64,000 nucleotides of DNA from Herbaspirillum robiniae (GTDB taxonomy: Bacteria > Pseudomonadota > Gammaproteobacteria > Burkholderiales > Burkholderiaceae_D), in the NCBI RefSeq assembly GCF_002213415.1, contig NZ_NJGU01000007.1:248001-312000 (forward strand), written 5' to 3'. The translations under genes and the position numbers were made by a program. Below, piece after piece: positions 53,612 through 62,113 of the stretch. How positions within the stretch are numbered: position 1 is the stretch's first letter; every line of letters starts with the position of its first letter. The notes beneath the pieces were generated by a model. The model had not been told where the DNA came from and did not search any database. It saw only the letters and a program-made list of their open reading frames with translations.

Positions 53612-54859
53612 GCTTGGGTTTTGTCGTGGGTTGATCTGTTTTGTGCTTGCCTGTTGGGGCGGGGGAGAGGCGGAATTTGTGGGTGGCTTGGCTTGCCTGC
53701 GGCTTCGATATACAGGCTCGCTATCTAATGTAATCCGTCATCCCGGCGAAGGCCGGGATCCAGCGTCGTTCGTCGCGCCTCCGAGAACTCCGTTCGGACT
53801 GAGTAGCCGCGTATGCGGCGTATCGAAGTCAGCGTGTATGCGGTTGTGTTTGTTTGGGTAGTCTGGTCTTGCTGCCTGCAGATGTACTGGCTCTATGCCT
53901 ATCTTTCTCCGGCCGAAACGGAGCGCCGGGAGCGGCCCGGCAGCCGCTCACTTTTCTTGCTCCGCCAAGAAAAGTAAGCAAAAGAAGGCGGCCGCTACCG
54001 CCCAGCCCCTTCGGGGTACCCGCTGAACCGCACGGAAAAATGGGAAAGGAGGCAAGTCGCTACGCTCCGGCCTCCTTTCTGATCCATTTTTCCGCGCGAT
54101 TCAGCGGCTGGGCAGAAGCGGACTTCGTCTCCGGCTCGCCTGCGGCTTTGCCTTGTTCTTTTCATGCTCGCCTTCGGCCTCGCGGTGCTTGCTGCTTGCT
54201 GCTCGCTGCTCGCCTGCGGCATCGATATACAGGCTCGCTATCTCATACAATCCGTCATCCCGGCGAAGGCCGGGATCCAGTGTCGTTCGTCGCGCCTCCG
54301 AGAACTTCGTTCGGACTGAGTAGCCGCTTTGCGGCGTATCGAAGTCAGCGTATATGCGGTTGTTCTTCGGGGTAGTCTGCTCTTGCTGCCTGCAGATGTA
54401 CTGGCTCTATGCCTATCTTTCTCCGGTCGAAACGGAGCGCCGGGGGGCGGCCCGGCAGCCGCTCACTTTCTTTGCTCCGCCAAAGAAAGTAAGCAAAGAA
54501 AGGCGGCCGCTACCGCCCCGCCCCTTCGGGGTGCCCGCTGAACCGCACGGAAAAATGGGAAAGGAGGCAAGTCGCTGCGCTCCGGCCTCCTTTCTGATCC
54601 ATTTTTCCGTGCGGTTCAGCGGCTGGGCAGAAGCGGACTTCGTTGACGGCTCGCCTGCGGCTTTGCCTTGTGTCCGGCTCGCCTTCGGCCTCGCGGTGCT
54701 TGCTGCTCGCTGCTCGCTGCTCGCCTGTGGCATCGATTCCCTGGCTCGCTATCCAATGTAATCCGTCATCCCGGCGAAGGCCGGGATCCAGCGTCGTTCG
54801 TTGCGCCACACCAAACGCATCCAGCCCCCAACCACGACCAACAAAGCCGCAGCACGACC
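53612..54859. repeat. Tandem ~515-bp hairpin-rich repeat, about 2.1 copies
   Basis: No gene is supported in these 1.25 kb; the frames inside are artefacts. The REP-like hairpin TCCCGGC-GAAG-GCCGGGA occurs at 53741, 54258 and 54769, giving a period of 517 and 511. Each full unit also contains a short hairpin (53950-53975; 54465-54490) and a long one (54020-54107; 54535-54622). Copy 2 of the long hairpin has a perfect 24-bp outer and 10-bp inner stem. Copy 1 of the short hairpin differs from copy 2 in both arms but still pairs perfectly. Similar repeats are scattered in Burkholderiales genomes; the function is unknown. Confidence 0.85.
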
Positions 54860-55765
54860 CTACTTGCCCTTTCTCCTGCTGGGCGCCATCTCCCGCATCA
54901 AGGCGATGAAGCGCTGCGCTCCCAGCCCCAGCGGCCGGTCCTTGCTCCACACCACGTCCACCCACAGGCGCAGCTGGTTGCTGATGTTGTCGAAGTCGAT
55001 CGCTGCCAGCAGTCCGGCCTCGATCTGCTGTTGCACCAGGCTGTGCGGCAGGTAGGCCCAGCCCAGGCCTTCGCGCACCAGCGACAGCGTGGCCAGGTGG
55101 TTGTCGGTGCGCCAGATCTGGCGAGCCAAAAAGAAGCGAGGGTCGGAGATGCTGGCGTCGCGGCTGGCTACCGCGATCTGGCGGATGTCGTACAGGTCTT
55201 CGTAGCGCAGCTTGCGCTTCCTTCCCTTCAGGGCCGGGTGCTGCGGCGAGATGACCGCCACCAGCATTTCGCTGCTGAATTCCTGGAAGGCCTCGCGGTC
55301 GTTGCCGGCGTGGCGCTCGAACACCAGCGCCAGCTGCGCGGTGTTGTCGTACAGCATGCGCATGGCGTCGGCCTGCGGCGAGGAGAGGACTTCCACCTCC
55401 AGCGACGGGAACTCCTCGGCCAGCACCGCCAGCGGCCGCGCCCATGGCACCGACAGCAGCTCGGGCGCGACCGCCAGCGTCAGCTTGCGCTCCAGCCCCT
55501 GGTGCATGGCCAGGGCGTGGGCGTCGAGCTGGCGCAGGGTGCTGGCCAGCAGGCGGGCGTCGGGTTCGAGCGCACGCGCCATGTCGGTGGGACGGGCGTC
55601 GCGCGCGGTGCGGTCGAACAGGATCAGGTCCAGCTCGGCCTCGAGCTGGCTGATGGTCATGCTGACCGACGAGGGCACGCGGCCCAGCGCGCGCGCCGCG
55701 GCAGAGAAGGAGCCGCCGTCGAGCACGGCGAGGAAAACCCGGACGTTGTCGCTGGAGAAAGCCAT
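54860..55765 (-). CDS. LysR-family regulator, divergent from a PACE efflux gene
   Basis: A 301-residue LysR regulator: winged HTH (VRVFLAVLDGGSFSAAARAL and SSVSMTISQLEAELDL) and substrate-binding domain (from about 90, LERKLTLAVAPELLS). The start ATG 55765 is the first in the frame with coding character. It is divergent from the PACE-family efflux gene and is the best candidate for its ligand-dependent activator (as AceR is for AceI). A palindrome and two repeats lie between the two genes. Confidence 0.87.
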   Translation of the reverse strand: MAFSSDNVRVFLAVLDGGSFSAAARALGRVPSSVSMTISQLEAELDLILFDRTARDARPTDMARALEPDARLLASTLRQLDAHALAMHQGLERKLTLAVAPELLSVPWARPLAVLAEEFPSLEVEVLSSPQADAMRMLYDNTAQLALVFERHAGNDREAFQEFSSEMLVAVISPQHPALKGRKRKLRYEDLYDIRQIAVASRDASISDPRFFLARQIWRTDNHLATLSLVREGLGWAYLPHSLVQQQIEAGLLAAIDFDNISNQLRLWVDVVWSKDRPLGLGAQRFIALMREMAPSRRKGK

Positions 55766-55779
55766 GTTGCTATTTTGGT

Positions 55780-55820
55780 TATCAAAAAATCTGAAAGAAG
55801 CCGACTTCTTCTATCAAAAA
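55780..55820. promoter_or_regulatory. Putative LysR operator between lysR and the PACE gene
   Basis: A perfect palindrome AAGAAG-CCGA-CTTCTT (55795-55810) is flanked by two identical TATCAAAAA (55780-55788 and 55812-55820), 32 bases apart (about three helical turns). Confidence 0.5.
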
Positions 55821-55906
55821 TTAAACCATAAAATTCTCCCCGTACCCAAGGCCTATATGAAACAACGCCATTTCGCGTTGCCAGGCCGGCAACCCAGGAG
55901 AATTCC

Positions 55907-56368
55907 ATGCAAGGCTTCAAACGCAAACTGACCTACGCCTGCCTGTTCGAGGCACTGGCGATCGTCTTCACCACCTTCGGCCTGGCCGTCATCGCCGGCC
56001 ACGACAGCGCCCATTCGACCGCCGCCGCCGTGGCCTCGTCGACCATCGCCTTCATCTGGAACTTCATCTTCAACGGCCTGTTCGAGCGCTGGGAAGCGCG
56101 CCAGGCCAAGCGCGGCCGCGGCTTCGCCCGTCGCGCGGCGCACGCCATCGGTTTCGAGGGCGGGCTGGTGCTGATGCTGGTGCCGATGTTCGCCTGGTGG
56201 CTCGATATCGGGCTGTGGGACGCCTTCGTGCTGGATCTCGGCCTGATCGTGTTCTTCATGGTCTACACCTACCTGTTCAACCTGGGCTTCGACCGGGTGT
56301 TCGGCCTGCCCAGCTCGGCCATGCCGGCCCCGGCGCCGCAGCCGGGCCGGCCGGTGGAGGCGCGCTGA
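55907..56368 (+). CDS. PACE-family multidrug/biocide efflux transporter (AceI-like)
   Basis: A 153-residue inner-membrane transporter with four TM helices in two repeats. The first repeat begins FKRKLTYACLFEALAIV, with the essential glutamate at E15 as in AceI; then IWNFIFNGLFERWE, and in the second repeat RAAHAIGFEGGLVLMLVP and YTYLFNLGFDRVFG. PACE pumps export chlorhexidine, acriflavine or short-chain diamines by proton exchange. It starts behind CAGGAG and is divergent from the LysR regulator. Confidence 0.9.
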   Translation: MQGFKRKLTYACLFEALAIVFTTFGLAVIAGHDSAHSTAAAVASSTIAFIWNFIFNGLFERWEARQAKRGRGFARRAAHAIGFEGGLVLMLVPMFAWWLDIGLWDAFVLDLGLIVFFMVYTYLFNLGFDRVFGLPSSAMPAPAPQPGRPVEAR

Positions 56369-56544
56369 GCGCGGCCGGCCAGGGAGATTCCTGATGGGGA
56401 AATGCCTGATGCGTTTCCCGCAACTTTCAGGATTGCCCCGATGTCGGTGAATCCGGCAAAAAACTAAAGTGTCTCCATACCCGCTGCACACAGAAGTTCT
56501 CGCACAGGGCGAGGGCAGTCGCAGGGATCCACAGGAGAATGAAC

Positions 56545-57045
56545 ATGTTTTTTGCCAAGAAAAATCGCTTCGTCTGCGCTTCCATCGCCGCCGTCGTCCT
56601 GGCTTCCAGCGCTCCCGCATCCTTCGCCGCGACCGCCACCAGCTCGCTGACCATCAGCGCATCGGTGGTTGCAGCCTGCACCGTGGTCGGCTCGGCCATC
56701 GCCTTCGGCGCCTACACGCAAACAGTGGTGAACCAAAGCGGCAGCATCACCGTGCTGTGCACCAACGGCACCACCTACAACGTCGGCCTTGACGCCGGCA
56801 CCGGCAGCGGCTCCAGCGTGACCACCCGCAAGATGAGCGCCACCGGCGGCGGCACCCTGAACTACGCGCTGTACCGTGATTCGGGCCGCACCAACAACTG
56901 GGGTTCGACCATCGGCACCGACACCCAGGCCGGCACCGGCACCGGTCTGCTGCAAACGCTGACCGTGTACGGCCAGATCCCGGCTTCGCAAACACCGCTG
57001 GCCGGCGCCTACTCGGACACCGTGACCGTCACGCTGACCTACTGA
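56545..57045 (+). CDS. Csu/SCPU-type spore-coat-U domain pilin-like protein
   Basis: A 166-residue exported protein started at ATG 56545, seven bases after AGGAGA (an earlier ATG at 56539 would be too near). Signal peptide FFAKKNRFVCASIAAVVLAS, cleavage after FAA. It has a spore-coat-U/Csu fimbrial domain: SASVVAACTVVGSAIAFGAY, ITVLCTNGTTYNVGLDAG, MSATGGGTLNYALYRDSG, and the terminal beta strand DTVTVTLTY. No chaperone, usher or other pilin gene is adjacent, so it is an orphan. Two Cys could form the usual disulfide. Secreted biofilm-related role is inferred. Confidence 0.82.
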   Translation: MFFAKKNRFVCASIAAVVLASSAPASFAATATSSLTISASVVAACTVVGSAIAFGAYTQTVVNQSGSITVLCTNGTTYNVGLDAGTGSGSSVTTRKMSATGGGTLNYALYRDSGRTNNWGSTIGTDTQAGTGTGLLQTLTVYGQIPASQTPLAGAYSDTVTVTLTY

Positions 57046-57089
57046 TCTGCCGATGCGCGGCGGCGGATGTCCGCCGCGACCAGAAGTCA

Positions 57090-57117
57090 AAAGCCCGCTT
57101 CAACGCGGGCTTTTTCA
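57090..57117 (+). terminator. Terminator after the Csu-type gene
   Basis: Perfect 7-bp stem AGCCCGC / GCGGGCT (57092-57098, 57105-57111), TTCAAC loop, then a T-run. Confidence 0.85.
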
Positions 57118-57312
57118 TTTGCCGCATGGGTTTGCATTTTTATCCCTGCCGGCGACAGGGATTAGGCTTGTCTGTTTCCTACTAGAATTGAATCTTTTCG
57201 TCTTCCGGGCATCTTTTCGGAAGATCCGGACCCACCGTCCACCGCCACCCAACCGGCAGCCTCCGAACGGCCCTCGCGGCCGCGATTTCCACAACCCCAT
57301 CGGAGAAATGCC

Positions 57313-57924
57313 ATGCCTTATACCTTGCCAGCCCTGCCCTACGCCTACGATGCGCTCGAGCCGCACATCGATGCGCAGACCATGGAAATCCACTACAGCA
57401 AGCACCACCAGACCTACATCAACAACCTCAACGCCGCCGTCGCCGGCACCGAGTGGGAAAAGTTGCCGGTCGAGGAACTGGTGGCGCGCGTGAAAGACGT
57501 GCCGGACAAGCTGCGCGCCGCCGTGGTCAACCAGGGCGGCGGCCACGCCAACCACGCGCTGTTCTGGACCGTGATGGCGCCCGATGGCGGCGGCAAGCCC
57601 GACGGCAAGCTGGCCGCGGCGATCGATGCCGAGCTCGGCGGCTTCGACGCCTTCAAGGAAGCCTTCACCAAGGCCGCCGTCTCGCGCTTCGGCAGCGGCT
57701 GGGCCTGGCTGTCGGTCACGCCGCAAAAGAAACTGGTGGTGGAAAGCAGCGGCAATCAGGACAGCCCGCTGATGAACGGCAACACCCCCATCCTCGGCTT
57801 GGACGTATGGGAGCACGCCTACTACCTGCGCTACCAGAACCGCCGCCCGGAATACATCGGCGCCTTCTACAACGTGGTGAACTGGCCTGAGGTAGCGCGT
57901 CGTTATGCCGCTGCCATTGCCTGA
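57313..57924 (+). CDS. sodA: Superoxide dismutase, probably Mn-type (SodA)
   Basis: A 203-residue cytoplasmic superoxide dismutase. The four metal ligands are visible: H27 (EIHYSKHH), H81 (HANHALFW), D164 and H168 ([13 protein letters not shown]). The second-sphere glutamine is in GNQDSPL (Q149), and GGGHANH is present, both the Mn-type pattern; Fe-type enzymes place Gln elsewhere. Cambialistic activity cannot be excluded. It starts at ATG 57313 (GGAGAAATGCC upstream) and is monocistronic, with a terminator at 57946-57972. Confidence 0.9.
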   Translation: MPYTLPALPYAYDALEPHIDAQTMEIHYSKHHQTYINNLNAAVAGTEWEKLPVEELVARVKDVPDKLRAAVVNQGGGHANHALFWTVMAPDGGGKPDGKLAAAIDAELGGFDAFKEAFTKAAVSRFGSGWAWLSVTPQKKLVVESSGNQDSPLMNGNTPILGLDVWEHAYYLRYQNRRPEYIGAFYNVVNWPEVARRYAAAIA

Positions 57925-57945
57925 GCCTGTTTTCGCGCCAATAGA

Positions 57946-57974
57946 AACGGCGTCCATCGGGCGCCGTTTTTTCG
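57946..57974 (+). terminator. Terminator of sodA
   Basis: Stem AACGGCG / CGCCGTT (57947-57953, 57962-57968) with a 8-base loop and a T-run. Confidence 0.82.
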
Positions 57975-58046
57975 TCTGATCGAGCGTAGCTGGCGATCGC
58001 TACAATGAGCGTATTGCTGAAAGGACAGATCGGTGTCGGAAGCCGA

Positions 58047-58631
58047 ATGAACAACGAAGAAAGATTGCGCCGGCTGATCGCAGAAGACGATGAACGCATG
58101 CGCGTACTGCATGCGGTGCGCTCGCTCGCCTTGCCGGATGGCTGGATCGGCGCCGGCTTTGTCAGGAACGCCGTATGGGATGCCTTGCATGGGCTCGCGC
58201 CACGTCTGCCCGCCAGTGACATCGACGTCATCTGGCATGACCCCGCGCGCTGCGACGCGAGCGTCGACGCCGTCCTGGAGGCGCGCCTGCGCGAGATCGA
58301 TCCGGCGCCGAACTGGTCGGTGCGCAATCAGGCGCGCATGCATGTGCGCAACGGAGACGCGCCTTACGACAGCTGCCGGGAAGCAATGACATGCTGGCCG
58401 GAAACAGCCACCGCGGTGGCGGCGAGATTGAGCGCGCAAGGGACAATCGAGATCTCCGCACCTTTCGGCGTCGGTAATCTGTGGGCCGCGATCATCAGGC
58501 CGACGCCCGCCTTCTCCACGCACAAGCATCCGATATTCATGGAACGGGTGATATCACGTCAATGGCAACGGCATTGGCCGCGCCTGCGGCTTATCTCTGG
58601 CGACGACCAGGCAGCGGCGACTTGCGTGTGA
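58047..58631 (+). CDS. Nucleotidyltransferase-like protein (NTP_transf_6)
   Basis: A 194-residue protein started at ATG 58047 (MNNEERLRRLIAEDDE); 58005 is an alternative start. It shows the DUF925/NTP_transf_6 pattern: LPDGWIGAGFVRNAVWDAL, the DxD motif ASDIDVIWHDP, and later LWAAIIRPTPAFS. The nucleotidyltransferase G-S motif is represented by GAGFVRN, typical of the family. Substrate unknown. Its last 41 bases overlap the converging MocR gene, so the two transcripts can interfere. Confidence 0.8.
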   Translation: MNNEERLRRLIAEDDERMRVLHAVRSLALPDGWIGAGFVRNAVWDALHGLAPRLPASDIDVIWHDPARCDASVDAVLEARLREIDPAPNWSVRNQARMHVRNGDAPYDSCREAMTCWPETATAVAARLSAQGTIEISAPFGVGNLWAAIIRPTPAFSTHKHPIFMERVISRQWQRHWPRLRLISGDDQAAATCV

Positions 58632-60117
58632 GGCCGACGGACGAGGCGATGACCTGGGCCAGCTTGCGCGCCGCCTTCTCCATCTGCTCCCCGCTGAATC
58701 CGCCAAAGCCCAGCACCAGCCCCGGCCGGGCGCTGCCGTCGGCGAACATGGGCGATACCGCGCGCACCGCCACTCCCGCCGCGGCCGCGTTGCGCGCCAC
58801 CTCCACGTCATCCAGGCCGGCGTTGAGCCACAGCAGCAGGTGCATGCCCTGGTCGCTGGGTTGCAGCCATGCCAGTTCCGGCGGCAGCAGGCGCGTGAGC
58901 GTGTGCATCAGCTGCCGGCGGTGCTCGGCGTAGACGCCGCGCACGCGGCGGATGTGGCGATCCAGGTGGCCTTCTTCCATGAACGCGGCCAGCACATGCT
59001 GGTCGGCGCCGGGCGGGCTGCGGTCCATCAGCACGCGCGCGCCGGTGAAGGCCGGCACCAGCTCGGGCGGCGCGATCAGGTAGCCCAGCCGCAGCGAGGG
59101 ATAGAGCACCTTGCTGAAGGTGCCGAGGTAGACCACGCGCTGCGGGTCCAGCCCCTGCAGCGAGGGGAAGGGGTGGCCGGCGTAGCGCAGCTCGCTGTCG
59201 TAGTCGTCTTCCACGATCCAGGCGCCGGCCGCGCGCGCCCATTCCAGCAGCGCGTCGCGCCTGGCCATGCTCATCGGCATGCCCAGCGGATACTGGTGCG
59301 AGGGCGTGACGAAGGCGGCGCGCGCGTCCGGCGCCAGCCGCATGCCGGCGGCCACGTCCAGCCCTTCTTCGTCGACCGGCACGCGCACGGCGGCCTTGCC
59401 GGCGTCATGTTGCAGGATGGAGGTGATGCCGGAGTAGGCCGGGTTCTCGACCCAGGCCCGCTCGCCGGCGCCCAGCAGCACCTGGCAACACAGGTAGAGG
59501 CCCTGCTGGGTGCCGCTGGTGACGATCACCTGCTGCGCCTCGCAGCGCACCGAGCGCGAGCGGCGCACATAATCGGCGATGGCCTGGCGCAGCGGCAACG
59601 CGCCCTGCGGATCGCCGTAGCCGGCGGGCGCGCCCAGCCCGCGCGCGCGCAAGCGGTTGCCCAGCCGGCGCCAGGCTTCGCCCGGCACGGTGGCGCCCAG
59701 CGGCACGGAAATCGCGAACGGCACATGCGGCAAGGCGCTGAATTGCTGCGCCACGCGGGCGAACGCCGCGGCCGGCGTCGGCAGCGGCGCCGGAGCGCTC
59801 TTGCGTGCGGCCTTGCGCGGAGCGGGCGTGGTTTCGCGGCGCGCTTCGATGGCTGCGGCCACCCGCGTGCCGGCCCCGGGGCGCGCTTCGAGAAAGCCCT
59901 CCGCCACCAGCTGTTCGAAGGCTTCCACCACGGTGCCGCGCGCCAGCGACAGCGACTGCGCCAGCATCCGGGTCGAGGGCAGCGCTTCGCCCGGGCGCAG
60001 TTCGCCGCGGCGGATCGCCTCGCGCAGCGTCTGCGCCAGCTGGCGGCCCAGCGATCCTGCCGCGCGGTCCAGTGCGCCGAGCGCGGGCAGGTCGATGACG
60101 TGGGCTTTCCTGGGCAT
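58591..60117 (-). CDS. MocR-type regulator (GntR HTH fused to aminotransferase)
   Basis: A 508-residue regulator: N-terminal winged helix (QLAQTLREAIRRGELRPGEA and ALPSTRMLAQSLSLARGTVV), linker, then a fold-type I aminotransferase domain with PLP-binding Lys in VVYLGTFSKVLYPSLRLGYL and the Asp in VEDDYDSELRY. MocR regulators sense a PLP-linked ligand such as GABA, taurine or vitamin B6 forms. It is divergent from the PaiB-like gene with an AAACTGG-N14-CCAGTTT repeat in between, so PaiB is a likely target. 3' overlap with the nucleotidyltransferase gene. Confidence 0.9.
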   Translation of the reverse strand: MPRKAHVIDLPALGALDRAAGSLGRQLAQTLREAIRRGELRPGEALPSTRMLAQSLSLARGTVVEAFEQLVAEGFLEARPGAGTRVAAAIEARRETTPAPRKAARKSAPAPLPTPAAAFARVAQQFSALPHVPFAISVPLGATVPGEAWRRLGNRLRARGLGAPAGYGDPQGALPLRQAIADYVRRSRSVRCEAQQVIVTSGTQQGLYLCCQVLLGAGERAWVENPAYSGITSILQHDAGKAAVRVPVDEEGLDVAAGMRLAPDARAAFVTPSHQYPLGMPMSMARRDALLEWARAAGAWIVEDDYDSELRYAGHPFPSLQGLDPQRVVYLGTFSKVLYPSLRLGYLIAPPELVPAFTGARVLMDRSPPGADQHVLAAFMEEGHLDRHIRRVRGVYAEHRRQLMHTLTRLLPPELAWLQPSDQGMHLLLWLNAGLDDVEVARNAAAAGVAVRAVSPMFADGSARPGLVLGFGGFSGEQMEKAARKLAQVIASSVGLTRKSPLPGRRQR

Positions 60118-60142
60118 GATTCCGGTCTACTCGAATATGTTG

Positions 60143-60170
60143 AAACTGGACCTGCATATTAAGCCAGTTT
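60143..60170. promoter_or_regulatory. Inverted repeat operator between mocR and the PaiB-like gene
   Basis: Perfect 7-bp arms AAACTGG (60143-60149) and CCAGTTT (60164-60170) around 14 bases that include a -10-like TATTAA. It is the only symmetrical site in the divergent region. Confidence 0.55.
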
Positions 60171-60217
60171 GGCGGCACAATCCTCCCATCATCCACCGCC
60201 GCCGCCAGGAAGCCGCC

Positions 60218-60856
60218 ATGTATATCCCCGCCCATTTCGACGAACCGAGCACCGACGTCCTGCACGGCATGATCGTCGCCCATCCTTTCGGCGTGCTGGT
60301 CTCGCACGGTGGCGGCGCGCTGGACGCCAACCACCTGCCGTTCCACCTCGACCCCACCGCCGGCGCGCTGGGCACGCTGCATGCGCACGTCGCGCGCGCC
60401 AATCCGCTGTGGCGCGAACTGGCCGACGGCGACGCCGTGCTGGCGGTGTTCTCGGCCGGCGACGCCTATGTCTCGCCGAGCTGGTATCCGAGCAAGCACG
60501 AGGCGCACCGCCAGGTGCCGACCTGGAACTACATGGTGGCGCACGCCCACGGCCGCGTCATCATCCGCGACGACGAGCGCTACCTGCGCGGCGTGGTGGC
60601 GCGGCTGACGCGCACGCATGAGGCGACCGAGGCCACGCCATGGAAGATGTCGGACGCGCCGGCCGATTTCGTCGACACCCTGCTCAAGGCCATCGTCGGC
60701 ATCGAGATCGAGATCACACGCCTGGAGGGCAAGCGCAAGCTCAGCCAGAACAAGGAAGTGCGCGACATCCGCGGCGCCGGCGAGGCGCTCATGGCGCGCG
60801 GCCACGACGCCGTGGGCGAGGCCATGCTGGAGGCCGCCGCACGCAAGGAGCAATAG
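60218..60856 (+). CDS. PaiB-like FMN-binding regulator
   Basis: A 212-residue protein of the PaiB family (FMN-binding, split-barrel flavin fold): MYIPAHFDEPSTDVLHGMI, then LDANHLPFHLD, AGDAYVSPSWYPSK, VPTWNYMVAHAHGR, PWKMSDAPADFVDTLLKAIV and KLSQNKEVRDIRG. It is annotated as transcriptional regulator but may be an oxidoreductase. It starts at ATG 60218 after CCAGGA. It pairs with the divergent MocR gene, a common arrangement in proteobacteria. Confidence 0.88.
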   Translation: MYIPAHFDEPSTDVLHGMIVAHPFGVLVSHGGGALDANHLPFHLDPTAGALGTLHAHVARANPLWRELADGDAVLAVFSAGDAYVSPSWYPSKHEAHRQVPTWNYMVAHAHGRVIIRDDERYLRGVVARLTRTHEATEATPWKMSDAPADFVDTLLKAIVGIEIEITRLEGKRKLSQNKEVRDIRGAGEALMARGHDAVGEAMLEAAARKEQ

Positions 60857-60879
60857 CGCGCATCCGGGTTTGCCATGGG

Positions 60880-60918
60880 GAAAAAGCGGCGCAGCAAAAT
60901 GCGTCGCTTTTTTTTCGT
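60880..60918 (+). terminator. Terminator of the PaiB-like gene
   Basis: Stem AAGCGGCGCA / TGCGTCGCTT with one mismatch, loop GCAAAA, then eight T. Confidence 0.88.
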
Positions 60919-61162
60919 CCGTAAGGCTGGCGCAAGCACTGCTCGCCTATGCTTGCAGAATGAAATCCGTCGGAAATCTTCGCTGTTCAGGGCGTGCAAC
61001 AAATATTGTGCCGCGCACAAATTCTGCAGTATCTGTAAAATCCGGTAAATGAATGAGGGCGCCGACGGGCGCTTTCCGGGGACGCATGGCGCCGGTGGAC
61101 GACCGGCGATGCGTCCGCTTCAAGGCTGACGAGCATTCCTGTCTCCAATGAGGTCCCTGTCC

Positions 61163-62074
61163 ATGTCCGCATCGACTTCCTTCGCCGACTCCATCGTTAC
61201 GCCCGCCGGCATCGATTCGCTGGGCTGCCTGGCCGACAGCCTGCACAAAAGCCACGAACTGCGCCGCCCCGACCTGGCCTTCTACCGCAAGCGGGTTGAC
61301 CAGGAGCAGGTCTCGCAGGTGCGCACGGATGCATCGGACCGCGGTTTCCTGGTCGGCGTGTCGATGTCGCCGCAGCATCGCCGCAGCATCTTTCGCGGAC
61401 GCCAGGGTTCGCATCACGACTTCAATCGCGGCGGCATCTACATCCGCGATTTTTCCGAGGACTACCGCGCCGACATCCACGGCGCCTTCGACTTCCTGCT
61501 GGTCGAATTGCCGCGCGCGTTCTTCGAGCAATCGGGCCAGGACCAACGCGGCCGCATCCCCGGCCTGAAGACGGTGACTGGCCTTTACGATCCCGTGCTG
61601 GAGCACCTGGCGCATGCGCTGGCGCCCGCGCTGGCGCGGCCGGACGAGGCCAGCATGCTGTTCGTCGACCAGATCGGCGTGGCCATCGGCACCCATGTGA
61701 TGCAGCGCTACGGCGGCGCACGGGCGCCGCGGGGCGTGCGCGGCGGCCTGTCGCGCCTGCACGAGGAGCGCGCCAAGCAGATGCTGATGGAAAAGGTGAG
61801 GGGCAACGTCTCGATCCCCGAGATCGCGCGCGAGTGCAACATGTCGGCCAGCTACTTCCTGCGCGCCTTCAAGGAAAGCACCGGCCAGACGCCGCACCAG
61901 TGGCTGATGGCGCAGCGCGTGCAGCGCGCCCGCGAGTTCCTGCGCGACACCGAACTGCCGCTGGCGGAGGTGGCGATCGCCTGCAACTTCTACGACCAGA
62001 GCCACTTCAGCCGGGTGTTCTCGCAGGTGGTCGGCACCTCGCCGGGCAGCTGGCGCCGCCACAGCCGCGGCTGA
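61163..62074 (+). CDS. AraC-family transcriptional regulator
   Basis: A 303-residue regulator. The N-terminal sensor part (about 1-190) contains FYRKRVDQEQVSQVRTDASD and GIYIRDFSEDYRADIHGAFD; the two C-terminal HTH units are SIPEIARECNMSASYFLRAF and LPLAEVAIACNFYDQSHFSR, followed by VFSQVVGTSPGSWRR. I start it at ATG 61163 behind GAGG; an ATG at 61148 is possible. Target genes are probably beyond the window or unlinked. It converges with the kinase at 62114 (39 bases between stops). Confidence 0.88.
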   Translation: MSASTSFADSIVTPAGIDSLGCLADSLHKSHELRRPDLAFYRKRVDQEQVSQVRTDASDRGFLVGVSMSPQHRRSIFRGRQGSHHDFNRGGIYIRDFSEDYRADIHGAFDFLLVELPRAFFEQSGQDQRGRIPGLKTVTGLYDPVLEHLAHALAPALARPDEASMLFVDQIGVAIGTHVMQRYGGARAPRGVRGGLSRLHEERAKQMLMEKVRGNVSIPEIARECNMSASYFLRAFKESTGQTPHQWLMAQRVQRAREFLRDTELPLAEVAIACNFYDQSHFSRVFSQVVGTSPGSWRRHSRG

Positions 62075-62113
62075 AGAGCGCCGGCCGTCGATGCCTGGCG
62101 TGCGCGGACCCGC

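Noticed and set aside
53631-54761. Several frames of 70-310 codons on both strands within the repeat region
   Set aside because: They follow repeat units and hairpin arms, recur in each copy and resemble no protein family apart from annotation artefacts.
53730-54790. CRISPR array
   Set aside because: Repeats are about 515 bp apart and hundreds of bases long, with no short regular spacers; no cas genes are present.
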